The position numbers and the translations under genes are program-made. Below the pieces are notes generated by a model that had not been told where the DNA came from, made no database searches, and was given only the letters and a program-made list of their open reading frames with translations. From Hymenoscyphus infarciens (Eukaryota; Ascomycota; Leotiomycetes; Helotiales; Helotiaceae), in NCBI GenBank assembly GCA_001414345.1, contig LLCB01000201.1, positions 46,536-110,535 on the forward strand: a stretch of DNA of 64,000 bases, in the 5' to 3' direction. Shown in pieces: positions 35,586-47,246 of this stretch (position 1 is its first letter; each line of letters starts with the position of its first letter).

Positions 35586-37518
35586 TGTCGGTATATATTT
35601 AAGAGTAAATAGCTACTTAGATTAGTATACGTAGAAACACGTAGTAATACGTAACCTTCTTACTTAAGAGCTACTTAAGTAGTCATCGTAGCTAGCTTTA
35701 CTTAGTATATACGAACGATAATATAACTCTTTTTATATCGCTTTTATAACTATAAGTTATACTAATACTAATTAGTAGACATATAGATTAGATACTTAGT
35801 TACTTCGTATATTTCTACTATAGACATACTTATATAAGAGTAAACTTAATATTACTAGTAGACTCCTCTTCTCCGATTATAATTCCTTCTACTATTTAAT
35901 AACTTTTCGATAATATACTATAAACGCTTTTTAAGATAAGAAGCGCTAATTATAAATACTAACCTCTTACCGACTCTCTACTAACCTCTAAGAGACCTCT
36001 TAAACGCCTACTATATATAAAATCGTTAATACTAATACTTCGATTTAATAAAATATAAACGCTTCTTAAGATAAGAAGTGTTAATTACTACTCTTAACCT
36101 TCTACCTCTCTCTAAGACAATTTATACTATCTGAGATATTCGAAACTCGATAATAATATCTATTATAATATAGTAGACATACTAACTCTAATAGAAGAGA
36201 CGATATATACTACTAAATAAGAAGAGGAATACGCTAAAGAATAGAACAAAGACCTTCTTCTTTAGAATAAATTTTAAGTAGACTTTAAGAGATAGGACTA
36301 AGATAACTTTACTAAGATCTACTAGTCTACTACTACTAAGTTATAATAAACACTTTATAGTAGAGGTATATAGGTCGAGATAGATAGGCACACTTAGGCA
36401 CTATATAATACCGCTACTAAGGTTAACGAAACTAAGTAGTTAGACGAAGAATTAAGAGCTATAGTAGTTAAGAGAGCTAGTACTAAAGTCTTTAGATCCT
36501 GTTATAAATATATAGAGAAATATACTAAAAGATAATAAAAACAGTAGTAATATAACTTCAACGATCTCGCTAACCTAGGTCTATTATATACCGCTTAAAC
36601 TTAAGATAACGGAGTTAGGAATAAGGACTATATCGTAGTACTACTAGGCAGTCTTATAAAGTTTTAACCTATAGTTATAAAGCTATACTTTTTTAAAACT
36701 TCTAAAACTTTTAGAATAGCACTAGTAGATAGAGGAGTTTCTAGGACAGTATTATTAAATAATCTAATAAATAATCTAATACTATAACCTTATAAAAAAG
36801 AGAGAGATCTCGAGCCTTAGAGTAGATAGGAAGTATACTAGAGTAGGTAAGATATTAAATAATAGACTCTCTCTTAATATCGACTTTATTATTTACTCTC
36901 TCTCTAATATCGACTTTGTTATTTACTCTCCTCTTAATATTAACTTTGTTATTTAGAAATTCATTAGAACGCTAATATCCTAGAACCTCTTTTGAAACTG
37001 CTCTAGAGGCGCGGACATGACTAACTCCGAAAGCTTCCGAGGTCTCTAAGCGACTTCGAAGTATTATTCCAAGAGTTCGAAACCTTTATCTCTAATTTAA
37101 GCGATAGTAATAACTTTAACATTTCTACCGAACGTCTAGAGTATAATCGGCGATAGAACAATCCTAGCAGAGGCTCACTAATACGAAGAAATATATACTT
37201 CGATTTAGGTTAATATAAATAAGCTAGATATATAGAACGGAATAAGAGATAATAAGAGCTCCTTATTAGTTAGATTAGATAGGAGATTTTGATGATTTTT
37301 AAGACGCTAACTTCTATTATTTTAAAGAAGTACTAGTGTTAGTATATATTTAAGAGTAAATAGCTACTTAGATTAGTATACGTAGAAACACGTAGTAATA
37401 CGTAACCTTCTCGCTTAAGAGCTACTTAAGTAGTCATCGTAGCTAGCTTTACTTAGTATATATAAATAATAATATAACTCTTTTTATATCGCTTTTATAA
37501 CTATAAGTCATACTAATA
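35586..37518. mobile_element. Short LTR element (family C), copy 1, TSD ATTAG
   Basis: LTRs of 182 bp at 35586-35767 and 37337-37518 start TGTCGG/TGTTAG and end TACTAATA. ATTAG occurs at 35581-35585 and 37519-37523, an exact 5-bp target duplication. The interior of about 1.57 kb has no reverse transcriptase motif. Broken plus-strand stretches with many Asp/Glu/Arg/Lys codons around 36200-36500 and 37000-37250 hint at a gag-like frame. A second copy is at 58941-61118. Confidence 0.8.
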
Positions 37519-38841
37519 ATTAGCTCTTATAAACGTGATATATTAATATTCGCGTTTAAAATAGTTTAAAGTTATAGATATATAAAATACTTAAATTAGC
37601 TTTTTTATAAAACTATTAGCTACTAAAGTTAAAGCACTTTTAGCTTATTAACTACTTAACCTAGAATACTTCTCGTCTATTATCTACTAAAAGTAATATA
37701 TATATAAATAGAATATAAATAAATTCGCCTTTTTAGAGAAGTACTCTATTAACTACTAATTTTTTAAAGAAAAATATAATAAAGTACTAAAAGTAGAGTA
37801 CTTTTAGTCTATTAACTACTAAAAGTACTATATATATTAATATAATATAAATAAATTAGCTCTTTTATAAAAGTATACTATTAACTACTAAAAGTATAAT
37901 ACTTCTACACTTTTAATTACTAAAAGTAATATTTATATATAAAATATATATCTTAGCTACTACTTTATATATATAAGCGCTAAAGATAAAAACTACTAAT
38001 AATAATAAATCGTAAAAGCTATTTAATACTAGAGCTAAGTTATAATAATATACGAGTTATATAGCTCTTAGAAGAGGTAGTTATAACGTTATAACTTAGC
38101 TCTCTTAAAGCTTAGAGATCAGTTAAATTAGTATATCAATAGTAAGACAAGAGATATATAATAGCGCCTCGATATTAACTCGTAACTAAACTACTACTAT
38201 TAATACTATAGATAGTTTCAAGATATCTATAGATAGAACGAAGGTCTAAGAGATCTAGATATATATAACTAGAAAGTTAGATAGAGTATTCTATATTCTA
38301 TATTATAATAGAATACTAATTATTCTATTACGTCTATATACTCTACTACTATTTAGATTTCTTATAGTAATACTATTCTCTTCTTAGCTTAGTATATCTC
38401 TATACTTAAGTATAACCTAAGAAACTCTATTAGAAGGCTAGTAGCTTTCTCTTATTATAATGTTTTCTATAATATTATAACTAAATATATATAAAAAGAA
38501 GAAAGAACGCTTCTATCTTATAAATAGTATCGACGCTATATAATAAGAAATTATATCTTATTTATAATCTACTTTCTAAGATCGAAGATATATTATAGAT
38601 ATAGCTTAATCTAGTTATTATACTAAGTATATTCGTATAAAATCGAAATATAATAATAAAAATAAATTTTATATATTTATAAATTTAATTTTTCTATCTC
38701 TTTTAGTACTATAAAATCTATAACTTAAGTTAAGCTACTATTCTAACTAAAGAGCTTAAAGAATATCAAATATAATAAGCTAGCTAGCTAGCTACTATTA
38801 TAGCGCTAGTCTATAATACGTGATTCTTAGTTCTATATATA
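37519..38841. other. RIPed AT-rich DNA with a ~130-bp direct repeat
   Basis: Around 37678 and 37808 the text CTATTANCTACTAAAAGTA is followed by similar AT-rich tracts, with two further partial copies to about 37925. The rest is unresolved RIPed DNA. No gene is seen. Confidence 0.4.
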
Positions 38842-40078
38842 TATAATAATAAGGCAGAAGTAGAGTAGAGAAGTAGTCTATTCGTAGTTATTAACGCGAA
38901 AACTAAAAGTAAAGAGCGAAGATAGCTCTAAACAATACTAATATATAGGATTCTACTAGGTAGTGAAAGAGTTACGTATTAGATCTAAAACTAGAACTAG
39001 ACTATTATATTTCCCTCTCTTTAGTAGAGCTCGCTCTCGAGCTCTATAGAAACCTATAGACTAGATATAGTCGGTTATCTTATCTATTTACATATCTACT
39101 AGTCCTAGCCTATACTCTTCCTTCTATTAAGGTAGCTATAAGATACTAGCTTTATAAGAGTAGTAAGATACTAGCTATACGCCGAGTTACCTAAAACTCT
39201 CTATATTCGCTCTCTAATACTAATCTATATAATCCGCTAAGTAACTAGTATATACTTCTACGATTTTGTCGATTACTAAAGTATAGGCTTTAAGAGCTTT
39301 TATAATATTAGCTTTCGTAATATTAGAAGGAGGAGAAGGCTTTAAGAGTTATTAGAAAACAATATAGCTAAAAGTAAGAAGGTCTATTTAAAAGGCTTCT
39401 CTTATTAGAGCGTAGAGCTTCTTAATAGTAGAAGGCTTAGATTAACTAATAACGAGCTAGATAAGCTATCTTATTACGCGAGCGTATTAATATTTCTTCT
39501 TAATAAGAGAGCTAAAGTTATATACCTAGCGTATAATATCAAAGTCTATTATTAGAGCAGTTAGATACTAGCTATTTAAAGAGAGAGAGAGAGGGGTCCG
39601 TAGACGCTAGAGAGAGAGATCCGAAGATACTAGAAGAGAGTCTATAGACGCTAGAAGGAGAGGATCTAAAGATACTAAAAGGAGAGGATCTAAAGATACT
39701 AGAAGAAGAGGATCCGAAGATACTAGAAGAAGAGGATCCAAAGATACTAGAAGGAGGGGTCTTAAGCTTAGTATTAATTCGAGAGTTACTAGCGAGAGGT
39801 CTAAAAGAAGCCGTTTAAAGAGGTTCGTAGAGTCGGCGGTAAGAAGGCTAGAATAGAAGTAAGGTTAAGAGTCTAATATATTTTAAATCCTTTATAAGAT
39901 AAGAAAGGAGACCTTTAGTTTAATATAATAATAAAGTAGGAGTAGAGTAGAGAAGTAGTCTATTCGTAGTTATTAACGCGAAAACTAAAGGTAAAGAGCG
40001 ACGATGCTAATATATAGAATTCTCCTAGGCAGTGAAAGAGTCACGTGACAGGTCTGAAACCAGAACTAGACTGTTATA
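38842..40078 (-). mobile_element. Short LTR element (family D) with minisatellite, TSD ATATA
   Basis: Terminal repeats at 38842-39009 (168 bp) and 39924-40078 (155 bp) share GAAGTAGTCTATTCGTAGTTA and AACTAGACT. ATATA flanks both sides (38837-38841, 40079-40083), though this is low-complexity. On the minus strand a purine tract AAAGAGAGGGAAA abuts the first repeat and is preceded by GCTCGAGAGCGAGC, the same arrangement as in the 22645-25015 element. Orientation is therefore minus. The 0.9-kb interior has no pol and contains the 24-bp minisatellite. Confidence 0.65.
39590..39770. repeat. Minisatellite, 24-bp unit, about 7.5 copies
   Basis: The unit is close to AGAGGATCCRAAGATACTAG plus AAGA. 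Early copies diverge (GACGCTAGAG variants), and the later ones at 39660-39755 are nearly identical. It lies inside an LTR element. A 24-bp period keeps frame, so it may once have coded an eight-residue Ser-rich repeat on the minus strand. Confidence 0.7.
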
Positions 40079-42310
40079 ATATAACTATTAGAGCTATAAA
40101 ACTTAGACGGATTTCTAATAATAGTGTTTTAGATTTCTCTATCTAATCTATTATTCTATTCTATCTTAACACTTCTTCTCTCTTCTATCTCTATTTTAAA
40201 GCTATTCTACCTTCTTCTATTCTTAAATTCTAGCTTTTCTAGCTACTCCTATTCTATAGTACTTACTTACCTTTCCTTACTAAATAGAGAGGCTAGGATA
40301 GGAAGAGTTAGGCTAGTTAATCTCGCTTAAAGCCTAGAAGGCGGCTCTAATTTTACTTAATATCTAGAAAGTAGGTAGAAAAGAGAGTCTAGGTTCTAAT
40401 TAGAGGGTTACCTTCCTTTTTTTATCTGCTTAGCTACTTATATTCTATTTTTAGAACTTTCCTAGCTACTCTTATCCTAGTTAGAGTACCTAGCCTACTA
40501 AACTTAGCCTAGCCTTAATCCTAATCTAGCCTAGCCTCTTCTATTCTTACCTAGATAAGTAGCCTATTCTATCCTAAGTACTAGGCTAACTAAGGCGGGG
40601 AAAGCTAAAACACTATCTAATAAGATTAAAAGCTCTTTATAGTTAGTAGAAATATCTCTTTTTATAAAGTATATATTCTATATTCTCTCGTTCTTATAAC
40701 TATAGCTTTTAATTCTCGAATATATATATATATATATACTCTTATATCTTTACTTTCAGTTATAGATTATAATAATATCGAAGTCTCTAAAGGCTCTCTA
40801 AATAGCTTACTTAAATCTCTTCTAAGACTTAAATATAATCTTAGTTATTTCTATAGATTTATCTTTAAACTTATCTAAGTTAAAGTTAAAGTAGATATCT
40901 AGTATCTTAATCTTAATAGACTTAGATATATAGAGTTTATATACGTTAGATATACTAACGTTATAATTGTTATTAACTAGCTATATACTAGTAGATATCG
41001 GCTTAGTAGTACTACTAGATATAGCTTCGACGTTAGTTTAGCTAGTAGTAGTAGAGTCTATAGAGAGTACGAAGGCTATAGTAACTAAACTTCTAAGTAG
41101 AGACTTAAAGTATAATAAACAAAGATAACTAAGTCTTAAAAGTTAGTATATAAGTAAGAAGTATAGATATACTAGATTATTTACTTGAAAGTAAACTTAT
41201 TACTTATATTAAAGATATTAAATAAGATAATAAGATTAATAACTAAAGTTAAGTATAAAGCTTAGATCTAATAGTAGACGTACTAGTCTTATATAGAACC
41301 TTTATACTCTTATACTAGCTTAGTAGCTTAATTCCTTTATCGCTACTAGACTAGTTAACTAGTTACTCTATCTAGCGAGTTATACTATATAACCTCTAAC
41401 TAATCTCTATTAGTAAGATCTTAGAATTCTTAAATATCTTCCTATTATAGATTCTCTTCTATATTATCTCCTTTTCCTAGATACTTATATCTTATTCTAT
41501 TAGAACGCTATCTAGACTACGTACTCTATAGTATATAATTCGTAATAAAGTACTAGGTAATTAGTAAGCTAGTCTAGTAAGAGAAATTTAAGAATTAGAA
41601 TACGTAATATAACTATCTCGTAGAATAATAGTAAAGCCGAGATAGTCTTATAACGAAGATAGTATATAGTAAAAGCGTTAGAAAGTTAGAAAGAGAATAA
41701 GATATTAAGATAGAAAGTAGCGCTAGATTTATATATAAGATAGAGACTTAATATAAGCTAGTAGAGGCTCTAATAGCTTTCTCAAAGTAGTAAGCGCGCT
41801 AGAGTAGCAGAGCCGCTAAGCGAGATAATTCTCTATTTAGTTAATCCTAGTTTCTAGATATAGAATTACTAATATATATATTATTATTATTATAATATAG
41901 TATACTATCTATTTTAAGTTATAAAGCTATAAAGAGAGTGACTTTTAATATGTTTTTAGTTGATTTTAGCCTATACGTATAGACTAGTAATACTCTCTAG
42001 TAATAGCGTTAATATTTATTCTTTATAAATAATATTAAGTTATATAAAAGCCTTTATCTACTAGGCGTAGATATCTATATACCTAGTATATAGTTCTTCT
42101 AGTTAGTATATACTTATACTAGTCTTAAGAGACTTTAATTCTTAAGAAATTATTTAATAAGTAAAGCTTTTTAATAATTAATTCTCTTTTAAGAAGTAAG
42201 CTCGCTTAATAGTTAAAATCCTTAATTATCGTCTAATAGTTAAGGTATTTATTAACTCTTATATAATAATTATTATACTTAGTTATTATATAATAGTCTT
42301 TAGAGAGTCC
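40079..42310. other. RIPed AT-rich block, unresolved
   Basis: Degraded DNA with frequent TAG/TAA and no recognisable motif. Composition switches to normal within a few bases of 42310, upstream of the GH76 pseudogene. Confidence 0.45.
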
Positions 42311-42816
42311 ACCTCTAGCACCTAAACCCTGTAAGGCAATAATACCTCTGAAAGGTCACGTTTTTGAGTAAGCTAAGAGAACTAAGCGAATTTAACTCGG
42401 CGCCATGATAATAACAATTTCAATCACTCCAACATTCCTTACCAATAAGGCCTGATCTTCTCTACACCCGAGACTCTCCCAAGTGTGCCAATGTCTTAGT
42501 ATCCGCTCCTAATGGCGATTTGGCGCTCCCAAAAGTCTAGCCAAAACTTAGGATTACGACTATGCTACGCTTCCCAGCTTAGCGGGGTCGGATAAACGAA
42601 GAGTACTATCATTCATCCCATCTCCTTCCCCCTCATTCCCATAAACTTTTTTCTGTTATTAACAAATATATCCACTCGTTATTTTTCCAAACCATTGTTT
42701 CTATTCAAATCTTTTTTCACTCAGATCTGGCACACTATTTATAGCTTAGATCTTAACGTTTTCCTTTTTTCGTCCGGTCTTTAATTTACTACCAAGATAT
42801 CCAACAAACAAACATC
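42311..42816 (+). promoter_or_regulatory. Upstream region of the GH76 pseudogene
   Basis: Normal-composition DNA between the RIPed block and the ATG at 42817. It contains pyrimidine-rich stretches (about 42600-42790) typical of fungal core promoters and a TATTTATAG at about 42737. It appears intact although the gene is dead. Confidence 0.35.
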
Positions 42817-44240
42817 ATGAAACTTCCTTCATTTTCTTCCTTGGTCACTATCTACACGCTTGCCGGACAACTTGCACATGCTGCTATCACTTTAGATCTT
42901 CAACATGATAACTCTATCAAGAGAGCGGCTAGCACAGCTGCGTATGACATGATGAAATACTACACGGGAAATAACACAGGAGATACACCTGGAAATTTGC
43001 CAGATCCTTATTTCTAGTGGGAATGCAGAGCCATGTAAGTCATGAATCTTAAAATCCAGTACCGAATTAGAGCTAACAAGTTTTCTTTTCTCATAGGTTC
43101 GGTTCATTAATCAATTACTAGTATTATACGGGAAACACGGAATATAACGAGGTAGTCAGTCAAGGCATACTACATCAAGCCAGAGAAGAATACAATTTTA
43201 TGCCAGTAAATCAGTCGAAGACGTTGGGAAATGATGAGCAGGCGTTTTAGGGGATGGCAGCAATGACAGCAGCAGAGACAGGATTTCCGGATCCTCCTGA
43301 TGAAAAGCCAGGTTGGTTTACACTTGCCAAGACAGTCTTCAACACGCAACAACCTCGATGGGATCCTTCTTATAGTGGTGGACTTCGATAGCAGATTTTC
43401 CCTTTTAATACTGGATACAACTACAAGAACTCTATCTCGAACGGCTGCTATTTTAATCTGGCTACACGACTCGCATTGTACTCTAGAAATACGACATACG
43501 CAGACGAGGCGATCAAAACTTGGGACTAGATGTGGAATGTGAAACTTATCAAACACGATACCTATCATATCGTTGATGGTGCCCATAATACAGACAACTT
43601 CACCCAAATGGATGCGAATACCTAGACGTACAACAGTGGTGTGTTTCTTCTAGGAGCTACTGCAATGTACAACCACACAAATGGCAGCGAAATATGGAAA
43701 ACCCGGGTTAACAGATTGATTGAAGCTGGCTCGAAATTCTTTATGGAAGGAGTTATGTACGAAGGATGCGAACCTGCCGCGAAATGCAATGTCGATCAGC
43801 GAAGTTTTAAAGCATACTATACTAGATGGCTCGCTGCCACAGCTAAACTGGTACCATACACACACGACAACATTATGAAAGAGTTCCACACTTCTGCAGT
43901 AGCCGCAGTAAAAATTTGTACCGCCGGAACCACCGGAACAGCTTATGGACTGAAATAGACGGATATGAAAAACGATAGAAGTTTAGGAGTAGGCGAGCAG
44001 ATGGCAGCAATAGAGATTATACAGAGCAATTTAGTGAACAAAGCTCCTAGGTGGAGATCAGCAGTCCTAGGAACTGGTACGAGTAAAGGGGATTTGGTGG
44101 ATACTAGAGCGACGACAGATGCTAAACGACTATTAGGAAAACCTATAACAACAGCCGGTAAGGCAGGAGCCGGGATTTTTACAGCGTTGGTGATTGTTAG
44201 AATTATTAGGGCTGTTAGAGTCATGCTTACTCCGGATTAA
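42817..44240 (+). pseudogene. GH76 mannan endo-1,6-alpha-mannosidase (Dfg5/Dcw1-like), killed by RIP-type stops
   Basis: Two exons (42817-43034 and 43097-44240, intron 62 bp with GTAAGT and CTAAC) give 453 codons that align throughout with fungal GH76 enzymes. These GPI-linked proteins work in cell-wall mannoprotein cross-linking. Visible are a signal peptide ([22 protein letters not shown]), LGNDEQAF around the catalytic Asp pair (second Asp is Glu here), [33 protein letters not shown] and a hydrophobic C-terminus. Seven in-frame TAGs (43015, 43119, 43248, 43389, 43527, 43623, 43956) each stand where the family has Trp: F-stop-WE, NY-stop-YYTG, AF-stop-GMAA, LR-stop-Q, WD-stop-MW, T-stop-TYNSG and GLK-stop. 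Each is TGG to TAG. There is no frameshift. It lies directly beside RIPed repeats. Confidence 0.9.
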
Positions 44241-45149
44241 TTTTGTGCTAGAGCGGGTTTTAGGATGTATTTATTTAGAGTTTTGTCTTTATAAAACAAA
44301 ACAGCATTAGTATTGGCTTGTAGTTCTTGGAAAATAGTTGGAGACAAGGGAGCGTAGCTCAATACTGCAGCCTTATTATGAAGTGTTATATATGTATATT
44401 TACAGTTGTAAGGCTATCCATTTCAGAGTCTATCATACCTTTGGAAATTAGAACCCTAAGAAGTGGATTCTTAGCTTATGGACCCTTTTAGAGTTAGACA
44501 TTAACTTATACACGTACCTATGTAAGCAGATTCTCGGCTATTCAGGATACGTGCGGTGCATTTTATAGAAGCTCGTTAAGGTCGCACAGTGATTGACGAC
44601 ATCACAGCTCCACTTTATGCGGCGTTGATCAAAATACACCCACCCATCTGAGGATCTAGAACCTATCTATTTATGAACGAATAGAAACTCCTCATCGCAC
44701 GTAGCAAAATAAGGATCATCCCTCACACCTTCCCCTCAATGTGGCTTACCCCTGTGTACCCCCAGTTTCGTTAAGCGAGTGACGTCAGATCCGCAACGCA
44801 GGCAAGAAACAAGGAAGGGACAGCTCGATGATGGGATGCGGAATGTGTATGCATATGATGAAGAGTGAGAATTGCATGTCATAAAAGAAGCGGTTCCCTT
44901 CGATTGAATATTATATTGTTCTCTATTCTTCAATTCTTCAAAGTGTTTGTGTCTTTGTTCCCAAGCCATTTTTCGGTCAAATCATTCGGTTCTCGGTTCC
45001 CGTAATCTTCAGTGGACCAACTTCTCACAAGTCTTCCCCTCAACTCCGAGAAAAGAAAAGGTATTGTTGCTCTTGCTTTCTTCTATTCTCCCACAGTACT
45101 TTGCAATTTGGTACCCTTGCTAATACATCAATAGCAAGAAACCGCCATC
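44241..45149. other. Intergenic between GH76 pseudogene and Q-rich gene
   Basis: Normal composition. The last 400 bp should hold the promoter and a long 5' UTR of the gene at 45150, with CT-rich stretches at 44920-45100. A 77-codon minus-strand frame at 44736-44969 is not supported. No repeat or RNA gene is seen. Confidence 0.4.
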
Positions 45150-45616
45150 ATGGCTGACACCAAACAACAAGAAAAAGAACAAGAGAACCAAGAGTACGAG
45201 TACGAGACGGACGACGCCGAAACCCCAGAGGAGCCAGCACAAGACAAGCAACTCCAAAAATCCACTGCCCCTGAAAAACAACAAGTGCAGCAAACTCAAC
45301 CCCCACCACAAGCACAAGCACAACCTCAACAGCAGGTGCAGCCCCAACAAGAACAACAATACATGATGCCTCCCCGCGCAGAAGGCTATAGACCAGCCGC
45401 CATCCGCGAATCGAGAATTAAGGATCGTCCTTATAAAGACATGGAGAACTCTTTGAAAATAAAAATAGAATTAGACCTAGAGGTTGAGGTACGTGTCCAT
45501 CATAAGGCGACGTGTGAGATTATTGTCAGAGGGAAACGGAAAGACTGACTTGCTTTTGGTGGTAGGTTGATCTCTATGCGAGGGTGAAAGGTGATGTTAC
45601 TATTGGACTTATGTAA
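45150..45616 (+). CDS. Small Gln-rich acidic protein with conserved beta-like tail, 129 residues
   Basis: Two exons, 45150-45488 and 45566-45616, with a 77-bp intron (GTACGT donor, CTGAC branch). Reading through the intron would give a longer, odd C-terminus. Splicing instead gives LKIKIELDLEVEVDLYARVKGDVTIGLM, shortened here: the tail alternates hydrophobic and charged residues and ends GDVTIGLM. I recall this tail, usually closing like ARVHGDLTLALL, from many uncharacterised Pezizomycotina proteins with low-complexity N-termini. Residues 1-40 are acidic, and 40-75 are a Gln/Pro-rich tract. There is no signal peptide. The ATG is in strong context (CATC ATG GCT). The function is unknown. Confidence 0.7.
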
Positions 45617-46030
45617 TGATAGGGATGTACGCAAACCTTGGTTTTTGTTTTTTCCCAGCATGGTGCTGTGGAATATGGTGTTTTTGGGGGACTCGGTTAT
45701 GAAGCATATATCTGGAATCAAGTTTTTCTTCGGTGTATTGGTCTTCTGATGTGATTTTTTTTGATAGCCGGACTTTCAATAGCTTTGAGAGGAAGAAGAG
45801 AGACCTTGAACAAAGAGTATGTTCAACGTACGAGAACTGTTTGAGGACAACCCTCCGAGACTAACTGTAACAAGCAAAACTCTATGGCATCCCAATGCTA
45901 TCACAACCCGCAGAAACGTGAAAGTCCAGCTCGCGCCAAAGAATCTACAAACAAAAAATATCCCCGGCAAAATTCGACCACGAATCTATTTTCAAGGTCC
46001 TTCAATCAGGATCCTAAACAACTTATAAAC
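45617..46030. other. 3' region between convergent genes
   Basis: Non-coding, between the Q-rich gene and the 3' end of the minus-strand hypothetical gene. Short frames here (for example 45819-46028) have no support. Confidence 0.4.
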
Positions 46031-46860
46031 TCATCCACCACCATTTTGAGCAGTTTCAAGAAGCAAAAGCAAAATAGCATACAACACCCCTCTCTTCTCA
46101 AACTCCCCGATAACCCTACACATGCCAGAAGCAACCACCAGATCCTTCAACGTCACCCGGATTTTGTCCAAATCCCTCTTGAGTAAGCTGGGGTCCTCAA
46201 ATGGCTTCTCCGCTGACACCGGCCGCTTCTCAGTCATTTGAGAAGCCAGAGCTTGAGGTATCAATAGCCTCCTTGAAAATCTCAAGTCGACCCGCCTTCC
46301 ATCTCGCCATCGTAGAAGTATACCTCGCAAGTACAACATCGTCCTTACCAACCTCCTCTCCCTCTTTCCCAGCTATACCAGGACGCGGGACAACAACCAC
46401 AAGTTTCAAGTGACTAAACCTCGTCGTCGCATTGCTAAACCGAGCAAACCTCTTACCCGGTAACCCCACCATCCCCGTCCCCTTCCATACGAGCTCAAAT
46501 CCTCGCCATTGGAAACGGTATTCCCTCCCGCGCTTGAGCGGTGCAACCCATTTCACAACCACCACCACCTCCGGTTTCCTGGGCCTTTCCCGCTCTTTCT
46601 CTCCCTCCTCCAGTTTATCTCTCCATCCCCCACCCCCCTCCTGCTTTTGTTTCTGTTCATAAAACCACTTCTTCCCACTCTCACCCCACCACCTCCTTCT
46701 CCTATTCCTCAAATATCCCTCTTCCCCATTCTTTGTTCCGGCCCAAGAACTAACAACACCTCTCCCATCGATAAACCCCTCCTCCTTGAATACATCACCA
46801 ATTTCCAATTTCCATTCATGCCATAGACACCCCGGGGTAATGAGCGCAGTAACCGGTGAG
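46031..46860 (-). pseudogene. Hypothetical fungal protein, frame-broken and lacking a start
   Basis: Two minus-strand frames together look like one protein of a poorly known fungal type. The upstream frame (46860 to 46230) carries W-rich text: FQWRGFELVWKGTG, FSHLKLVVVVPRPG and LARYTSTMARWKAGRLEIF. The downstream frame (46351 to 46031) continues with DPSLLKRDLDKIRVTLKDLV, VASGMCRVIGEFEKRG and a hydrophobic end. They differ by one base, and I find no plausible intron at the join near 46330-46230, where the first frame stops at TGA 46232-46230. The upstream frame stays open to about 47050 without an in-frame ATG. So there are two lesions, or one unresolved upstream exon plus a sequence error. 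The function is unknown; the region is not RIPed. Confidence 0.4.
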
Positions 46861-47246
46861 CGTTTATTCCCTCCTCTCCTTAGGGCATAGGGAGGACAGT
46901 GGAAGTAGAGGGTTGGGAGGTGGAGGAAGTATGATGCTATTTGTGTTAGAGAATCTGGTGTTGGAGAGGAAGATGGTGTTGTGGCTTTTTCTGAATATAT
47001 AGTCCAATGTCTTATCTTTATTTTTAAAGATAAGACTAGACCTAGAACTTAGACATTTGATCGCACTTTCGACGTATAATTATTCTATATATTTTCTCCT
47101 TAGTATAGATGTATCTACGGCATTATCTCTATATCCGTCGCAGGTTCATAACCAACAAGATGGTTCGCCGTATTCGGGATATCTCTATCATGATGAACTT
47201 GTTCACGATGATTGTCCTAAAAAACTGGTCAGCTCATATCCAATGC
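46861..47246. other. Spacer between two minus-strand genes, with a hairpin
   Basis: It contains the possible 5' end of the broken gene and the 3' end of the zinc-binding hypothetical gene. A perfect hairpin at 47009-47036 is listed separately. Otherwise it is AT-rich with no gene. Confidence 0.4.
47009..47036. terminator. Perfect 11-bp hairpin with 6-nt loop
   Basis: GTCTTATCTTT and AAAGATAAGAC form an uninterrupted stem around ATTTTT. It lies about 210 bp past the stop codon of the minus-strand gene at 47247. A role in 3'-end formation is only a guess; fungal RNA polymerase II terminators do not need hairpins. It could equally be a MITE scar. Confidence 0.3.

Noticed and set aside
47009..47036. 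Intrinsic (bacterial-type) terminator
   Set aside because: The hairpin is perfect, but nuclear fungal genes do not end this way; it is kept only as a low-confidence structural feature.
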